Source of the DNA: Pycnococcus provasolii
Taxonomy: Eukaryota > Chlorophyta > Pseudoscourfieldiophyceae > Pseudoscourfieldiales > Pycnococcaceae
Assembly: GCA_938743325.2 (NCBI GenBank)
Contig: OW568904.1
Span: forward strand, 62,001 to 126,000
Reading direction: 5' to 3'
DNA: 64,000 nucleotides
Every line of letters starts with the position of its first letter. Position 1 is the stretch's first letter. The notes below the pieces were generated by a model. It was not told where the DNA came from and made no database searches. It saw only the letters and a program-made list of their open reading frames with translations. Of the stretch, positions 22,601 through 28,252 are shown piece after piece. Both the position numbers and the translations under genes were made by a program.

Positions 22601-25124
22601 CGCCGCGCGGGTTGAGAGTTCCCTGCTGCGGCACCAAGCCGAAGAACGTCAGCGTGCTCGTGCCCGTGGGAGCTCGCCTTGTTACCGCGAAGGTGAACAC
22701 ACGCTCCGTGCTTCCATCCTGAGCAATAATCTTCAGCTTGACGGTGTTTAAACCCTGCACGAGGCTCACCTTGCCGCCTGGCATTGCATACTCCGCGCCA
22801 ACGTTGACGGCATTCGCCTCATCGCCGTCGAGGTACACCTTTGCCGTCGCAAACGCATTCGCAAATGTAGGCTCGAATGTCAGAGACGCGCCACCAGCGT
22901 AGTGGACGCTGGCGGTGTACGAGAGCGTGGCGTCGCTGAACGCGGGCGTGATTGTGTCGTCAGTGGCATTCACGCCGAGGATGTCGTACGTAGCTTCTGT
23001 GATCTTCAGCGCCGTCAGTGTCGTCGATGTTGACGGCAAGGCACGCTGCACTTCCACCACGTACTCCTCCGCATTTGAGCCGTCGGCGGCAACCACGTGC
23101 ACTGACACATCGCTTCGCTTCGTGCCGAAGTTTGGCACGCTCGCAATCGAGTTTGTGAATCGGCGGTGGATTGCACTCTGCACGAATATGTTTGAGTACG
23201 AAAACATCGCCGTCGCGTCGATCGCGACGGACGCTGCCGCGTAGGGCACTTTCACCTTGTAGAGTCGGTGTTCGCTATTCGCGACGAAGCCGGGGCTCAC
23301 ACCGAGCTGCGTGGTGGTGGTGGACAGATCTGGATTCGTGTACACCTGGCTCACGACGAGCGTCTGCAGAGTTGCCAACCTTGTCGCGTTGTACATCAGG
23401 CACACGTCGGTGGACTTCGTGATTAACGTCGTCACGGGCGTTCCTATCGTGTCTCCCGACGACATGGGCTCGAGGCCAATCACCTGTCCGTAGAACGACG
23501 CACCCGCCGTGAGAGTGAGCGACTCGGACTCGCCGTACTGCTGCCCAATCAAGCTCACGGACACGCTCGCCGTGTCTTTTAGCTTCGTCGCGAGGAAGCC
23601 GGGAACGATGCACTCGACGCGTGCCGCGGTTCCGAGCGTCGCGTGCGCCTCCGGCGCGAAGTACGTGCCCTGCGTTTCGATTGACACGCCACTTTTTGTG
23701 AAGTTGCACGACGGAATCAGTTCACTCGTCGCGACGCCGGTTGGCAGAATCGCCGAGCCCGCCGTCAAGTACACCTTCAGCGAGGTCCCGCCCTCGCTCG
23801 GCACGCTTGCCGGCTCTAGCAGCGCCGGCGTGAGCGGCGCGTGGTACGCGAACGTCGCGCCGCTGCTGCTGAAGTCGTCGCCGTTCAGGCCCACGGACAC
23901 GGGAACGCTGCCGAGCGCCGCCCCCGCGGTGCTATTGCAGCTGAACCGAATCGTGTCCGTCGTCGTGACGTACTCGACATTCGTCGCAGTCACGCGCGTG
24001 CCTGTTTTACCAAACCGGCAGAAGAAGTCGGCTTGGCCCGTCGGCACGGTTCCTTGGATGGTGACGTTCACCGTCGACCCGCCGGTCGAGGGGCCGAGAG
24101 ACGGCACGAGCGACGTCGCGCATATCTCAGCCTGCTTTCCGCTGACGGCGCCGAGCGCGTAGAACGAGTAGAAGCCGTAGAACATCGGCGTCTTCTGGAA
24201 CACGAGCTCCTCCTGGATCGCGCCGGTTTGAACGATCGGCTCCTCGAGCAGGATGTCCGCGGCGAGGCCGTAGAATGTCAGCAGCGTCTGCTTGGTGCCG
24301 ACGACGTTGCTGAACGGGATGGGCGCCGGCCTTGGCGTGTGGAGGAAGTGGAACTGCTGCGTGGACGCGCCTCGGATGAAGTCCTGTCCGTTGAGCGCGA
24401 TGTTGACACCCACGGACTTGGCGCCGCCGACGCCGAGCGGCGACACGCACTCGACGCACGTTTCGTACTGCGTCGCGTTTACGCGCGATGCGCAGCGGTA
24501 AACGCCGTTCGAGCCGACATCTCGCGACCCCGTGCCCCCGAATCGGCACTTCGCCATGTGCGCAGCCTCGTCGCGGAACTTGCTTCCGAGCGTGTCGAAT
24601 ATGCTCGCGATCGGGTCACCTTTGACGTACACGCGCACGAGCGTGCTGTTTCGGTGGTCGACGCTGTTCGGCGTTATGTACGAGAGCATGGGCGCGGCGT
24701 GGTAGAAGAAGAGTCCGCGTTCGCCTGCGGGCGAGATCCACTCGAGTCCGTTTAACGAGAGCTCGCACCTGACTGACGTTCCCGCGGTGCCCGGCGGCGA
24801 TCGGCACGACACTTCGGCTGACTTTTTCGCCGCGACGTAGCTGAAGTATTGCGCGCGCGCGACGTGCTTGCCGAATCTGCAGTAGACGTTCTTGCTGTCA
24901 GGTGGAACGGTTCCGTCGAGCGTGAATGTGACTGGCGTGTTTCCCTCCGCGACGCCAAAGTTCGGCGTGAGCGTGAACGAAGAGGCGTACGAAGACGCGC
25001 TCTTGAAGCTTCCCGTCTTGTGGGGCGTCGACGACAAGACTTGCAGGCCGTCAACTTCACTCGCGAAGGACTGCGCCGAGATGAGCACAGTGTGCACAGT
25101 GAGCAACAGTGTGCACAGCAGCAT
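4641..25124 (-). CDS. Giant type I membrane protein with TIG, cadherin-like, filamin and REJ/PKD-like domains
   Basis: One unbroken frame. The ATG at 25124 was chosen because it opens a signal peptide (MLLCTLLLTVHTVLISAQ), giving 6,827 residues; the frame extends to another ATG at 25727 through 201 low-complexity residues, so a longer form is possible. Domains from the N-terminus: TIG/IPT-like sandwiches (about residues 30-620); about seven cadherin-like beta-sandwich repeats with AEDGTTTKTY signatures (about 630-1490); a proline-only spacer (about 1665-1745); about 30 filamin/ABP280-type repeats marked by D-x-x-G-N (about 1770-5500); a REJ/PKD-like region (about 5640-6400); a second S/P-rich spacer; one membrane helix (about 6675-6697); and a basic then Gly/Pro-rich cytoplasmic tail. 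Such architectures are known in algal extracellular-matrix, adhesion and polycystin/REJ-like surface proteins. Adhesion or cell-cover function is inferred. A 20-kb single exon is exceptional. Confidence 0.85.
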   Translation of the reverse strand: MLLCTLLLTVHTVLISAQSFASEVDGLQVLSSTPHKTGSFKSASSYASSFTLTPNFGVAEGNTPVTFTLDGTVPPDSKNVYCRFGKHVARAQYFSYVAAKKSAEVSCRSPPGTAGTSVRCELSLNGLEWISPAGERGLFFYHAAPMLSYITPNSVDHRNSTLVRVYVKGDPIASIFDTLGSKFRDEAAHMAKCRFGGTGSRDVGSNGVYRCASRVNATQYETCVECVSPLGVGGAKSVGVNIALNGQDFIRGASTQQFHFLHTPRPAPIPFSNVVGTKQTLLTFYGLAADILLEEPIVQTGAIQEELVFQKTPMFYGFYSFYALGAVSGKQAEICATSLVPSLGPSTGGSTVNVTIQGTVPTGQADFFCRFGKTGTRVTATNVEYVTTTDTIRFSCNSTAGAALGSVPVSVGLNGDDFSSSGATFAYHAPLTPALLEPASVPSEGGTSLKVYLTAGSAILPTGVATSELIPSCNFTKSGVSIETQGTYFAPEAHATLGTAARVECIVPGFLATKLKDTASVSVSLIGQQYGESESLTLTAGASFYGQVIGLEPMSSGDTIGTPVTTLITKSTDVCLMYNATRLATLQTLVVSQVYTNPDLSTTTTQLGVSPGFVANSEHRLYKVKVPYAAASVAIDATAMFSYSNIFVQSAIHRRFTNSIASVPNFGTKRSDVSVHVVAADGSNAEEYVVEVQRALPSTSTTLTALKITEATYDILGVNATDDTITPAFSDATLSYTASVHYAGGASLTFEPTFANAFATAKVYLDGDEANAVNVGAEYAMPGGKVSLVQGLNTVKLKIIAQDGSTERVFTFAVTRRAPTGTSTLTFFGLVPQQGTLNPRGADTAQINGTISGVTGTATVRFRHSPVKVQLYRTSQYSSATVNGVLVPCTVSSCSLSTNAVELATVGNTNTFTVVVSGEDCTAGGANPCTQTTYTMTITRSVAATNANIASIVTNVQGSTSIGQLTPTVAEATLAYFTTVPYGVCSYDLALTRSLCPDIKQNITVGPTPEDPLFTSITVGGVAATPTGTELVNTVVNLLTGNNTVPIVITAEDGTTTKTYTLTVERSKPSFQTELSTLVLNNVTTTTGKDTNKLFYVSDGVNTYSTTRTQHTYNLEVENGVTGVGFTATVVDTTYAVIRVGRMDATLLPQVVSQQLINAQSGVASGLVTLTASNSHNVVVEVIGQAYQPNQANQDYDNSTCWGSVCYNKNGVVCSATESCARRFYVVDTFRRGISTTSTLSSLKFFSQQFPYDPKTLTPTFVLTTTTYTSTADYRDTHAIMEATCPNTAAPVSKFFNLPRCTITVGGAASSSGTNSSAVALTAGASTGVAVVVTAEDGTTTQTYTVNIARTAATADNNLAALVVRCGSATTDLVPTFAATTLSYVAKGPHQYTYLTNVVNDTTAECRLKITGTVFTDGDLMQTVKVTYTYGTTATATAAQISAGSTGVVLQNNVESAGLLLGTGTFPVPAITTFNVAVTAEDGTTAKTYVIAVSRAATHPTGNFWLPYYNIGGGPNATYQYWDLYTRTRRQLGDGRFAPTGLWNYRQEEQDWQSAAYSLASAFSGDGGDGIVSRRQLLQTSAKAVIAEVPLYYNFYVNTAKWATDFGAKVPALATDYSPISTVTVTPVSGNGGKHAPTTMQPAVIGEGFGTCPAGLVCSNNICVVPPWPVAPPPPPPPPPPLPPPPPPPPPPPPPPPPPPPPVSVASAPPPPPSPPPPPASPPPPPPPPTPPPPPPSPPPPTPWGYAGPATPCNKNITVPWVPSIAGVQTLKFEMSAGVNVLPVASAPRLTGAITDIQYEVRYGQMRLRNSTVSFNSKGIAGPNTIIVTGADAFGNRVTATNRSYEATDFTIYACPQSTLSNATDNRTSADANGWPPGFNSTCRCGIATNCAFPTEGLVTKVGDGTYKIAIIVNSEGDNKIYIGATYNGYKLPKYPLDVLQGTPLTISLAANSIGSYTGVEIPNVIFRAGGFSMPFVNLIARDDYGNRVTRGEDISKITLQTSPLTMRSNFTEPNHYSIIHTGDGIYRVSIPTYRAAAYQLYFYVDGSLIASSPAVMTVLPGDISVSSTAMYPTQGVAGQLMQFELTARDLYANRITAGMLGNLFLVRGYLLLSNFDLQISPSDIQILKDGNGNYSCSVRAPTDASERYGLRIFILDAANPNDISKAQPIVGSADAIAREFTVTAAAAYAGTSDVYVKLKQKAGQVKYGIVSRDIYKNLVPKAPWGAVARPDANTTGITDQIFGALVGIPYEGIKNSETIALTGVTKTGLYDLQLLNNGAAEEVAGKSPVRIEVTAGTIGVTSVISAIPASVPVAQTVVINLDAYDGFGNDINAGGETASIQVMVQNVNDAQDAFPTFVTDQGDGTYVISFTPGKSGNYVVRIKFDGIQREPSLFFTSEVSGAQVEDFKVTGTGLLGGVVAASLPFTVSHVDGINNDLTRSVDITASLRWTGSTPHPRPVTSLNLTAPDAESRRFGSFSETIAGPYALDVQVGTKHLPGSPVALNILAGSPIRSFALEPETNTYTAGTEVVLHLDIEDTYGNVAAVNLEYELSVRYERLPGGAVTDSKVQRSVFRFDDYTGPENVTALEDKPGFRAGVVLDVSGSYRVTANLNGQPVCVFNQTYCLPDVTIEPARATAFSSIVQGSGVSSFQAGDVVNIKVVPLDVNKNAVTDDHSRRELAFALNAAGPLPNSSLVLSGEPLAYDSQDNSHSGRYSLTKTGTYTVSVIMLSPKWYEGSYVVGGKPVTVRVQSADPDGASTRVVAPASEAGKLSSVMLTLFDKYGNAADNADYSRVIKVELVGPMVLETPTLISVSRANDGVTYTASYTPALEGEYSVRVSLLGISSLERPKLRVIAGDSVASATNAGGSGLRVVQAGVPAVFYIYPTDAYGNRRKRKLREGAILQVTFGGLTTDGALFTIPEDKYSIAFSVEAEAYAVTYEPQAAGALEATITFAADASDIPAPIKGSPFQVPVEAGVTSGDQTDLIGTGTVGAVLGKRTMFQILARDAFANRKNAGGDPFRATSSCVDTQRCGQAVLGSLEVADNSDGSYDVSYVGNAPGLYRLEITLRGAQVGRAPTRSPLTVLIKEKAGDIAYQRSYAAGTGVSRAMAGVVTTFDIYAIDDEGILIDIGGEKFSVDLRLVCTFSACPDLIGQAQLSSAGGQLLTLGNAIASTQLRETYNTVLDNADGTYTARYNVSLAGVYALDIWADRTRTTRIALPRDQFSWPLALTVYPGRSVASQTGFDELVAPLPTTVAAGSVIKLRLIARDIAGNRQNYANPDNPTDVFSVWAYREGFELQRTYAKLTRATPLSSGAYDAEIVLTKAGTYTVSATLDNSPIGACPGGSCFLVVVKAAELSASSSSAEPGPQGNNALVGGAAGEVATMLVQARDGAGNAVAGVELTSKMCDAYLEKQDIVSGIGDPTTAIRAPQVTCGVYDASKGQFLVRYNVTSSGKYTLSVLLDVDAMAAASSPSTGRRRLLDFQHIDGSPFAGITVRVGDTSGSACTLAGAGANTATVGVPTNFLIEARDRYSNLRPAGGDTFTVKLTQQPYNAVTGLGGSAVAYGEVVDLKNGTYAVTYVAPRLGGFDLAVTYALSPVAGTPLAINVAPTPTVASLSYALGDATRTATAGQIATIDLHAINAGGLPQEASVIDTFHMTVEPIGYAAVYGNFNVPSTGGVSQLVSAGRYQIQYLAERVLYTESGNVGNYTFSITLGKPVTEGGEHIKGSPFHVKLMPGVPVGKMCELYPGNSPYEQYDSEAGFTRNTLLQTRDKHGNDALYNLFAPPTAVNVSLVGMSGHAMGKTVDVQSGGVLLSDLRDGRYYVQYTAEAAGAYALRILVNGEMLGAGVIALTVAPGPNHLPSFLVTGPGTFGTVQAGQTYYMNVVPRDRFGNNRTDDGLLAVGNFVDVIITISTGDLLTTGVTSRNVSSLEFRFQSEDGPTYRAGTYRVRFETDISGRMETRIRAGDAKNITIGDDVYRATSIPGAPVAERCTVKGTSSGLVGGAVVDGKTVPLELFFEPRDSYGNLAPSPYDPSGAGGFFVEVVLLDPVTLVEMPAQLVEVTQALAVGDGTYRATFVASSAGVARVAVKYNFEAIAGSPFSVTIYSDYDDVDPALVRAYGPALNGVQVGSPSDFTVQLVTGRGLPYPFSKGDGYVTVLLDTVAFPCTEDLKNGTYICRISDVSITESGLHTLELSVGPDAQNKYFGGSVLPVAVGDGALITFRAYSARTVGANVTLASASRTLSTGDTARTDEELTISVVPVDRFGNEQDYVAYPYQNDRFAVNLTINSFQTISLDLDLKFGTPFGTVGLIPTAKYEHTFTPTSLGEYIFDVTFGHVDEGGGAKLVRAPIVVAVPTGIPSMLMSTAFGSGVTAGRVGMPAVFRVDLRDSVGNSLGLWSGNIAGEAASATPVVAVLRTLDGQEEYAVESTFDADANQYIMTYTLDKAGLYRLSIAVVNVGEITIAGYESTLVSAGEIVTSQCTAEGPGVGSAGTLSAGEQVDFRIQARDVQGNALNTGGAVFEIVGESVTVSLAEDLLPNGKVFLRPDSVHDTGGGEYIVRVTPKVSGTYVMRVTRGGVPVQKSPFRVDVRAGPTNAAKSEVVCDVDQTDCGLGLLQAGRQGVLYIQARDTYGGNKADDGDDFFCSIVGQGGFSTDIRAQARGDGQSGQYVCSYNIERTGPVNIEVTYRGSLVGGTAYNATIIPAPVDSQASLLSSTTFPVSEVWTRGNEPHTIVITARDAFGNQLTSGGPPASAWEIELRKVSDGYVALLNVYDNGDGTYIAEYANKEPGEYVVTALLNGEALPSASVTLTPGPLVMGNTLVSSAEGLLDMLSKEELVAGKEAEFHLLFKDEWLSTRTVCCDISSSDVQIQVYGSSQPGQSAAPTESLLANVTHFSESDAEDCEAAGTPRDECLRRIGRYTVRFTPTLAGLLQLSIRLNGETLLSPSGVPYTTRVQAAAVDASRCTVSGPGLTAAAGGVLAQFTISTADAYGNPRTGPIDKGSLSVSFERTGESGPPQVTVRLLASVVRYDESGRYIVGYTPPSYAEGEYLLRVSVALDSTPVGDTGGVFTLAVYRTAGAVEPLSSAVLGAPGRIAPSGSTIRGAMAGQETRVFVQVRDVNRVAVTRELGDDWLGASVAPLPSEGPKVVETTGGYYQISFTPKVAGEYVVSLTGRSSSGSMLSIGLPSTPGAEDSGVVTIIVPPAFPSSAAMAMLEGLPTEPVKAGIRAQFEIVSRDEFGNVQKYDPSRGQDAYKVRIIPGAGIASAPTPVDAKVLNNFDGTYTAQFTLTETAVESGRGDYTISVTLDDAALPASSSATVTCVHGEPYPGTSSVQEVNGTVPAGEKATLVVTARDVYSNLNDGGRAAYDVSVMPPKGGRVFDTTVRAAAEGRYSVSFTTQLAGNYTVEIKDAATGIALPGPMLVPVVAGDIDVASCTSEGTALRGGIADQELGLTIFVRDSFGNPVPNAASLAEVTVTRTSVDGDVAGAAAAAAQGGGAVSVNVVDGDVVGTLTSAFFLGQPGSYIVSVSLRPSAGAAPVVLDGMPRTIVIEPLPPPTIVSANFDASLARLDIAFEPATDRGAFAGAATGGCKAFFPVTEISTFGSGATCVWRSDRVISIFLGAGATIAPLNDLTVTPGVIRRARQNSYAVASVPVRIAVPDIALVKPPRVALSAPSVVGACDSITLDASATTGGGARPVNFAWSVERVDGIFSGVGEVLAKSVNAATGDKSIVSLQASELQSDVLYLFTARATDFVGKSGSASKQIMRLATPAPEVVIKGGAQLIAPRDEDTIVAAHARLPKIACVTSDVESLGSEMDFRWTQTSGPELTRASFASDSTYRTYTFSLSTPALTLPAGVLQAGLDTTGSQVRYEFKVEASLRRNSAVRASTFVSVTAVAGGVDARIAGGDRVVNANSSLVLSVNAVDRDPSAARGAPFAYQWSCRRMQRDATGNLKAVAEEAACFAGNDVATAALYANSPTLTLPAGSLSQGTFAFQVHVSREPALPGRDVEDEVIVDSVAKAVGSVVISPPSEATVSPTDRVVLASYARDAQGSSVGTGVQWSCVRGDLQGSALANATLFAGGSTTSLVLVLESGVLSPGTEYRFRAEGTGTAFGAAAEVTLIANDLPTGGTMQLTSDDIDGDANALTGIEGLTRFTLALTGWSDASGHLPFRYRFTRRAVTREGRDLPDSVEVPLNPSLSANQQTAILPAGNWLIVGYVSDSLGAEAKVMYAGTVTVQPSESYVPTLGGGGDGGASSATSRTLLQTDALLVERSKVMIERTLKPAQDVTDILLVLQFSRVFGEKFGGAQVSIPESCDALHPLAEQITYTLVAASGAQRGLPMGAATAPTLLCAMAPLSQDPARLSNASAAALVGAMAHAVPAGSIVPRDAVQCFADVLHGAIVARAASCGSDPRSDDGPREFASRLADAAAALAEPGIPPVQIVRPTYATSASSFFATDGVSLTSPAYVASADLVFTKDLVAALSDAAAGMPLSAGLVAFAPRSNMLEPKAMQAGDVASPSSAILRGPLGLPEEADEGYGKLLTVPNGILASTRSGPLDEGKVAIGVAKGDAVASLFFVGGAWDSSLLVSPPALEALPSEQRGVRTQVVLPLGARNTAFAAVMYTPPPPPSPPPPPPPPPPPPPPLPSSPPPPSPPPSPVKKKEELDPVIIAVPVTVGVLLLGLAVGFVLYMRRKAMIDDLRIVRRRRERSADGDSESDDDIDVNINVATQRLNDPFTAPFDAAHNSAGGPAVGTARGGGFFNRMMVGMSGGGGNGGGGGAPVAAPPPQQPTQADRNLKALAGGDDNFTREGGVRSSASLA

Positions 25125-27777
25125 CGACAAATAATACGAAACAGATCCGACGAAACAGGATCGCACAACTGCAAGATTGTCGTTTCGTCGTCTTCTGGGT
25201 TGTCTTCTCCTGTGTGTTGTTGTTGTATGCTGACGATGCCAACTATCATCATGTGGTGGAGGAGTCGTCACAGGTACAGGAACGGCTCGAGGAGGTCTGT
25301 CGTCGTCGTATGGCTGACGCCGTATAACGCCGTATTCCACCGACATAAGCGGTGTGGAGGCGTGAGCGAGTGGTGGTGGTGGTGGTGGTCGGCGTTGGCT
25401 ACCACCACGGCCAGCTGCACCTGTATTATCAGCAGCTGCAGAGGCCGCCGCCGCCGCCGACGCCGACGCCGAACACGACGCCGACGCACCCGACGCCGAC
25501 CTACTCCCACCAGGAAGACACGTCCCGCCGGCAGCACAACCAACTGGTCGTGGCCGTGCTTGTGACATATCACAACAAGACTTTAAGGAGCCTGTGCGAG
25601 CCTTATCATTCGTATCTGCTGTACACGCATATGGCCGTGCTGTACTTGCACAATACAACAGTGGGCGCGGCCACTCGAGGAGGGCGTCTCCCACTCCTCT
25701 CCGAGAAGAAGAAGAAGACGCGGCCATCTATCTCTCCAGAGGCTCCGGAGCAGCGCTGGCTGGCTGGCCTGCGACGAAAACCTTTGCGGAGGTCGTCGTT
25801 GGGGCCGCGCACAGCACACCTCCCTTGGAGCGAGGGGCTTGAAGCCGGCCGTTTGAAGTACACGTCCCTGAGAGCGACACCTGAGAGAGCTGTGGAGAAC
25901 TGGCGAGGAGAACAGAGTTGCAGAGAGCTCGAAGAGGACAGCAGACGACAGCACAGCACAGCACAGGTCTGGTTTGGTTTCGGAGAACAAGCTCCTCAGA
26001 GACAGAGGTGGTGACTGGTGGGCGCAACCAACCAGTGGACACTTCAAGCAGTGAACCAGTGAGTTAAAAGCCAGTTTAAAGCTTTGCCAGTGGGCTTCAA
26101 ACAGTTTCTGAAGAGTCGCTGAATGAGCGAGGTTCTTCGACCGAAACGCACGTCTCCCCTGGGGAAACTCACGACGCGAGGCTCTTACATAGTTATGACT
26201 TATATACGCACTTATGACTTGTTTTCTCACCAGATGCCAGAGCGATCACGAGCGAAAGTTTCGCATGCACTGGCAACTTAGGCGTAGGCGTATTTCTTTT
26301 CGACCTACAGTAAACGCGCGACCAATGGGGGAGGTTGCCACTTGCCAGACCGTCTTGTCTGGCTGCGTCTCTCGAGGACCTGGCTTTACTTCCGAGTCTG
26401 GAAGAGAACAACTGTCGATGGTGTGTGTGTGTGTGTGTGGGTTCGTCGAGTTCGTCGCATGGTCCGACCAGTGAGGTAATCGCGAGCAGAGACTACCCGT
26501 ACGATAGTGAGAGAGCAACGTTCGTTCCACGCAAGTGTGGGAACTCGCTCAAGACTCAAGAAGGCGTTCTTTCCAGTTTTTGTTCCAATTTTCGTTTTTT
26601 TCAACATTTCACTCCGACGAAATCACGCATCCCTCCTCCTCCTGCTTTCCTACGATAAGGTGCTCGCTCCTTTTCTTGTATTGGACTAGTGGGCGTGCAT
26701 GGAATTGCGACTAGGCAGGGTGTTGTTGTTGTTGAGCGTACACACCTCGCATTTCGACGTTTTTCGTTCAAGGCTCTTTTTTGAACGAATTTTTCGAGAA
26801 AAAAATGGAAAAATACATGACGCCTCCGAATGCGACAAGTGGTGCACTCTCCTGGACTTCTGTACATAGTTCTGCAGAGCACACACCAACGCAATGGTGT
26901 ATGCGTGGTTCCGAAGGCCGAATGCCAAGCACAAGCTCAAACACAACACGATCGTGTACCTGTATAACGGTATCAAGCTTCTCCCCCTCCCTGAAAGCGA
27001 GCAAAACCCTAACAGCCTCCATATATGCTCCCAGGTATCTCCTCATAGACTAACCAAGGTGCCCTCGTAACCCTAACCCGAACCCCCTAACCCGAACCCC
27101 CTAACCCTAACCCTAACCCGAACCCTAACACCCGAACCCTAACCCGAACCCTAACCCTAACCCTAACCCAAACCCTAACCGTCCATCCGTGTTGTTTGTT
27201 TGTGGTTTCTCCACGCGCGCTTGAACTTGTTGGCGCCGACAACAACGACACCGGCGGCGGCGACACCAGCGGCGGCGGTGCCAGCAACAACGCTAGCATA
27301 GCAGTAAGCAGCTGCTTTTCAGGTTGTATCTTTTTCTTACTTGCGCATTCTTTTCTTTTTCTTTTCTTTTCTGGCGGTGATCATATATATCGGCCTTGTT
27401 GTGCATCCTTGTTGTTTGTGCGCTCGTCTTGTTGATCTTACACTCGGGTGTGCTCGCAACGGCTTAAGCATCCGTGTTGTGCTCGTCTTGTTGGCTTACA
27501 GTAAGTATTATATTCGAGACACACTCAGATATACTCGTGTATCAGTACTGGGCGTGCTGAGCGAGCGAGCGAGCTTTAGCGGCCAGTATTATTGTTAGCC
27601 TGCCTTGCCTTACCTTCGTCAACGTGCACCGCGAGCAACGGCATTAGCAGCACCCTCAGCCCTCACCCTCAGCAAATATTATCTTTATTAGCAGCAGCAG
27701 TGCGCCTTACCTTAACTTCGTCGTCAACAAGCTAAGCTCGTACCTCAGATCGAGTTCAAGAAAGCCAGCCAGCCAAT
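25125..27777. other. Divergent intergenic region
   Basis: This lies between the giant gene (minus strand) and the small EF-hand gene (plus strand). The part up to 25727 may encode an N-terminal extension of the giant protein. The rest holds no supportable gene: overlapping short frames around 25600-26230 are low complexity or shadows. It contains a GT run (26417-26440), a T/C-rich tract (27335-27372) and a telomere-like array (27068-27180). Promoters for both genes must lie here. Confidence 0.55.
27068..27180 (+). repeat. Interstitial telomere-like repeat array
   Basis: Runs of CCCTAA mixed with CCCGAA and CCCCCTAA variants, about 18 units in 113 bases. It lies about 600 bases upstream of the EF-hand gene. 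Variant units suggest an array decayed from, or never part of, a true telomere. Confidence 0.85.
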
Positions 27778-28206
27778 ATGATGAAGATCAATCTTCTTCT
27801 TCTCATCATTATTATAGCAACAACAATTTCAATTTCTGCATATGCAGCAGGTAACAACAATCACGCGTCGAATGTCGCGAAGCTGTTCACGCTCGTCGAC
27901 AAAGATCAGACGGGGACGCTCGACTGCAACGAACTGAACTTTCCAGACTGTGAGGAACAACTTGACGGAAGTCTCGTGACACCAGGCACGTTCGGCGCGC
28001 TCTTGGAGCAACTCGCGGAGGCGAACAACGTTCCCGTCGAAGGGTTCGTCGAAGGTGCCGTCGCGTACCAGACGAAAGGAAAACGCATGAACCTCGAGGA
28101 AATACGCAAGGATGAGGAAATCGCAAAAGAGCCGACCGACGAAGACATCGCGCGCGCCGAGGCGGATGGCGACCCCGACGAAGACGAAGGCGGACGCGAA
28201 CTCTGA
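27778..28206 (+). CDS. Small secreted EF-hand protein
   Basis: This 142-residue protein has a strong signal peptide (residues about 1-24: MMKINLLLLIIIIATTISIS, then AYAAG). One clear calcium-binding loop, DKDQTGTLDCNE, follows at about residues 41-52. A second, canonical loop is not evident. The C-terminal third is highly acidic (DEDIARAEADGDPDEDEGG) and ends in GREL, which does not match a KDEL-type retention signal well. Calcium binding in the secretory pathway or outside the cell is inferred. Two ATG codons are adjacent at 27778 and 27781. A TGTAA pentamer lies 12 bases past the stop codon (28218-28222), and the convergent dCMP deaminase gene ends only 46 bases away. Confidence 0.75.
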   Translation: MMKINLLLLIIIIATTISISAYAAGNNNHASNVAKLFTLVDKDQTGTLDCNELNFPDCEEQLDGSLVTPGTFGALLEQLAEANNVPVEGFVEGAVAYQTKGKRMNLEEIRKDEEIAKEPTDEDIARAEADGDPDEDEGGREL

Positions 28207-28252
28207 AGAAACCACCTTGTAACTATTGCACTTTCATTTTGTTCTTTCTCCT

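Noticed and set aside
25583-26230. 215-residue minus-strand frame
   Set aside because: Overlaps the possible N-terminus of the giant gene in another frame, has mixed composition and no motif.
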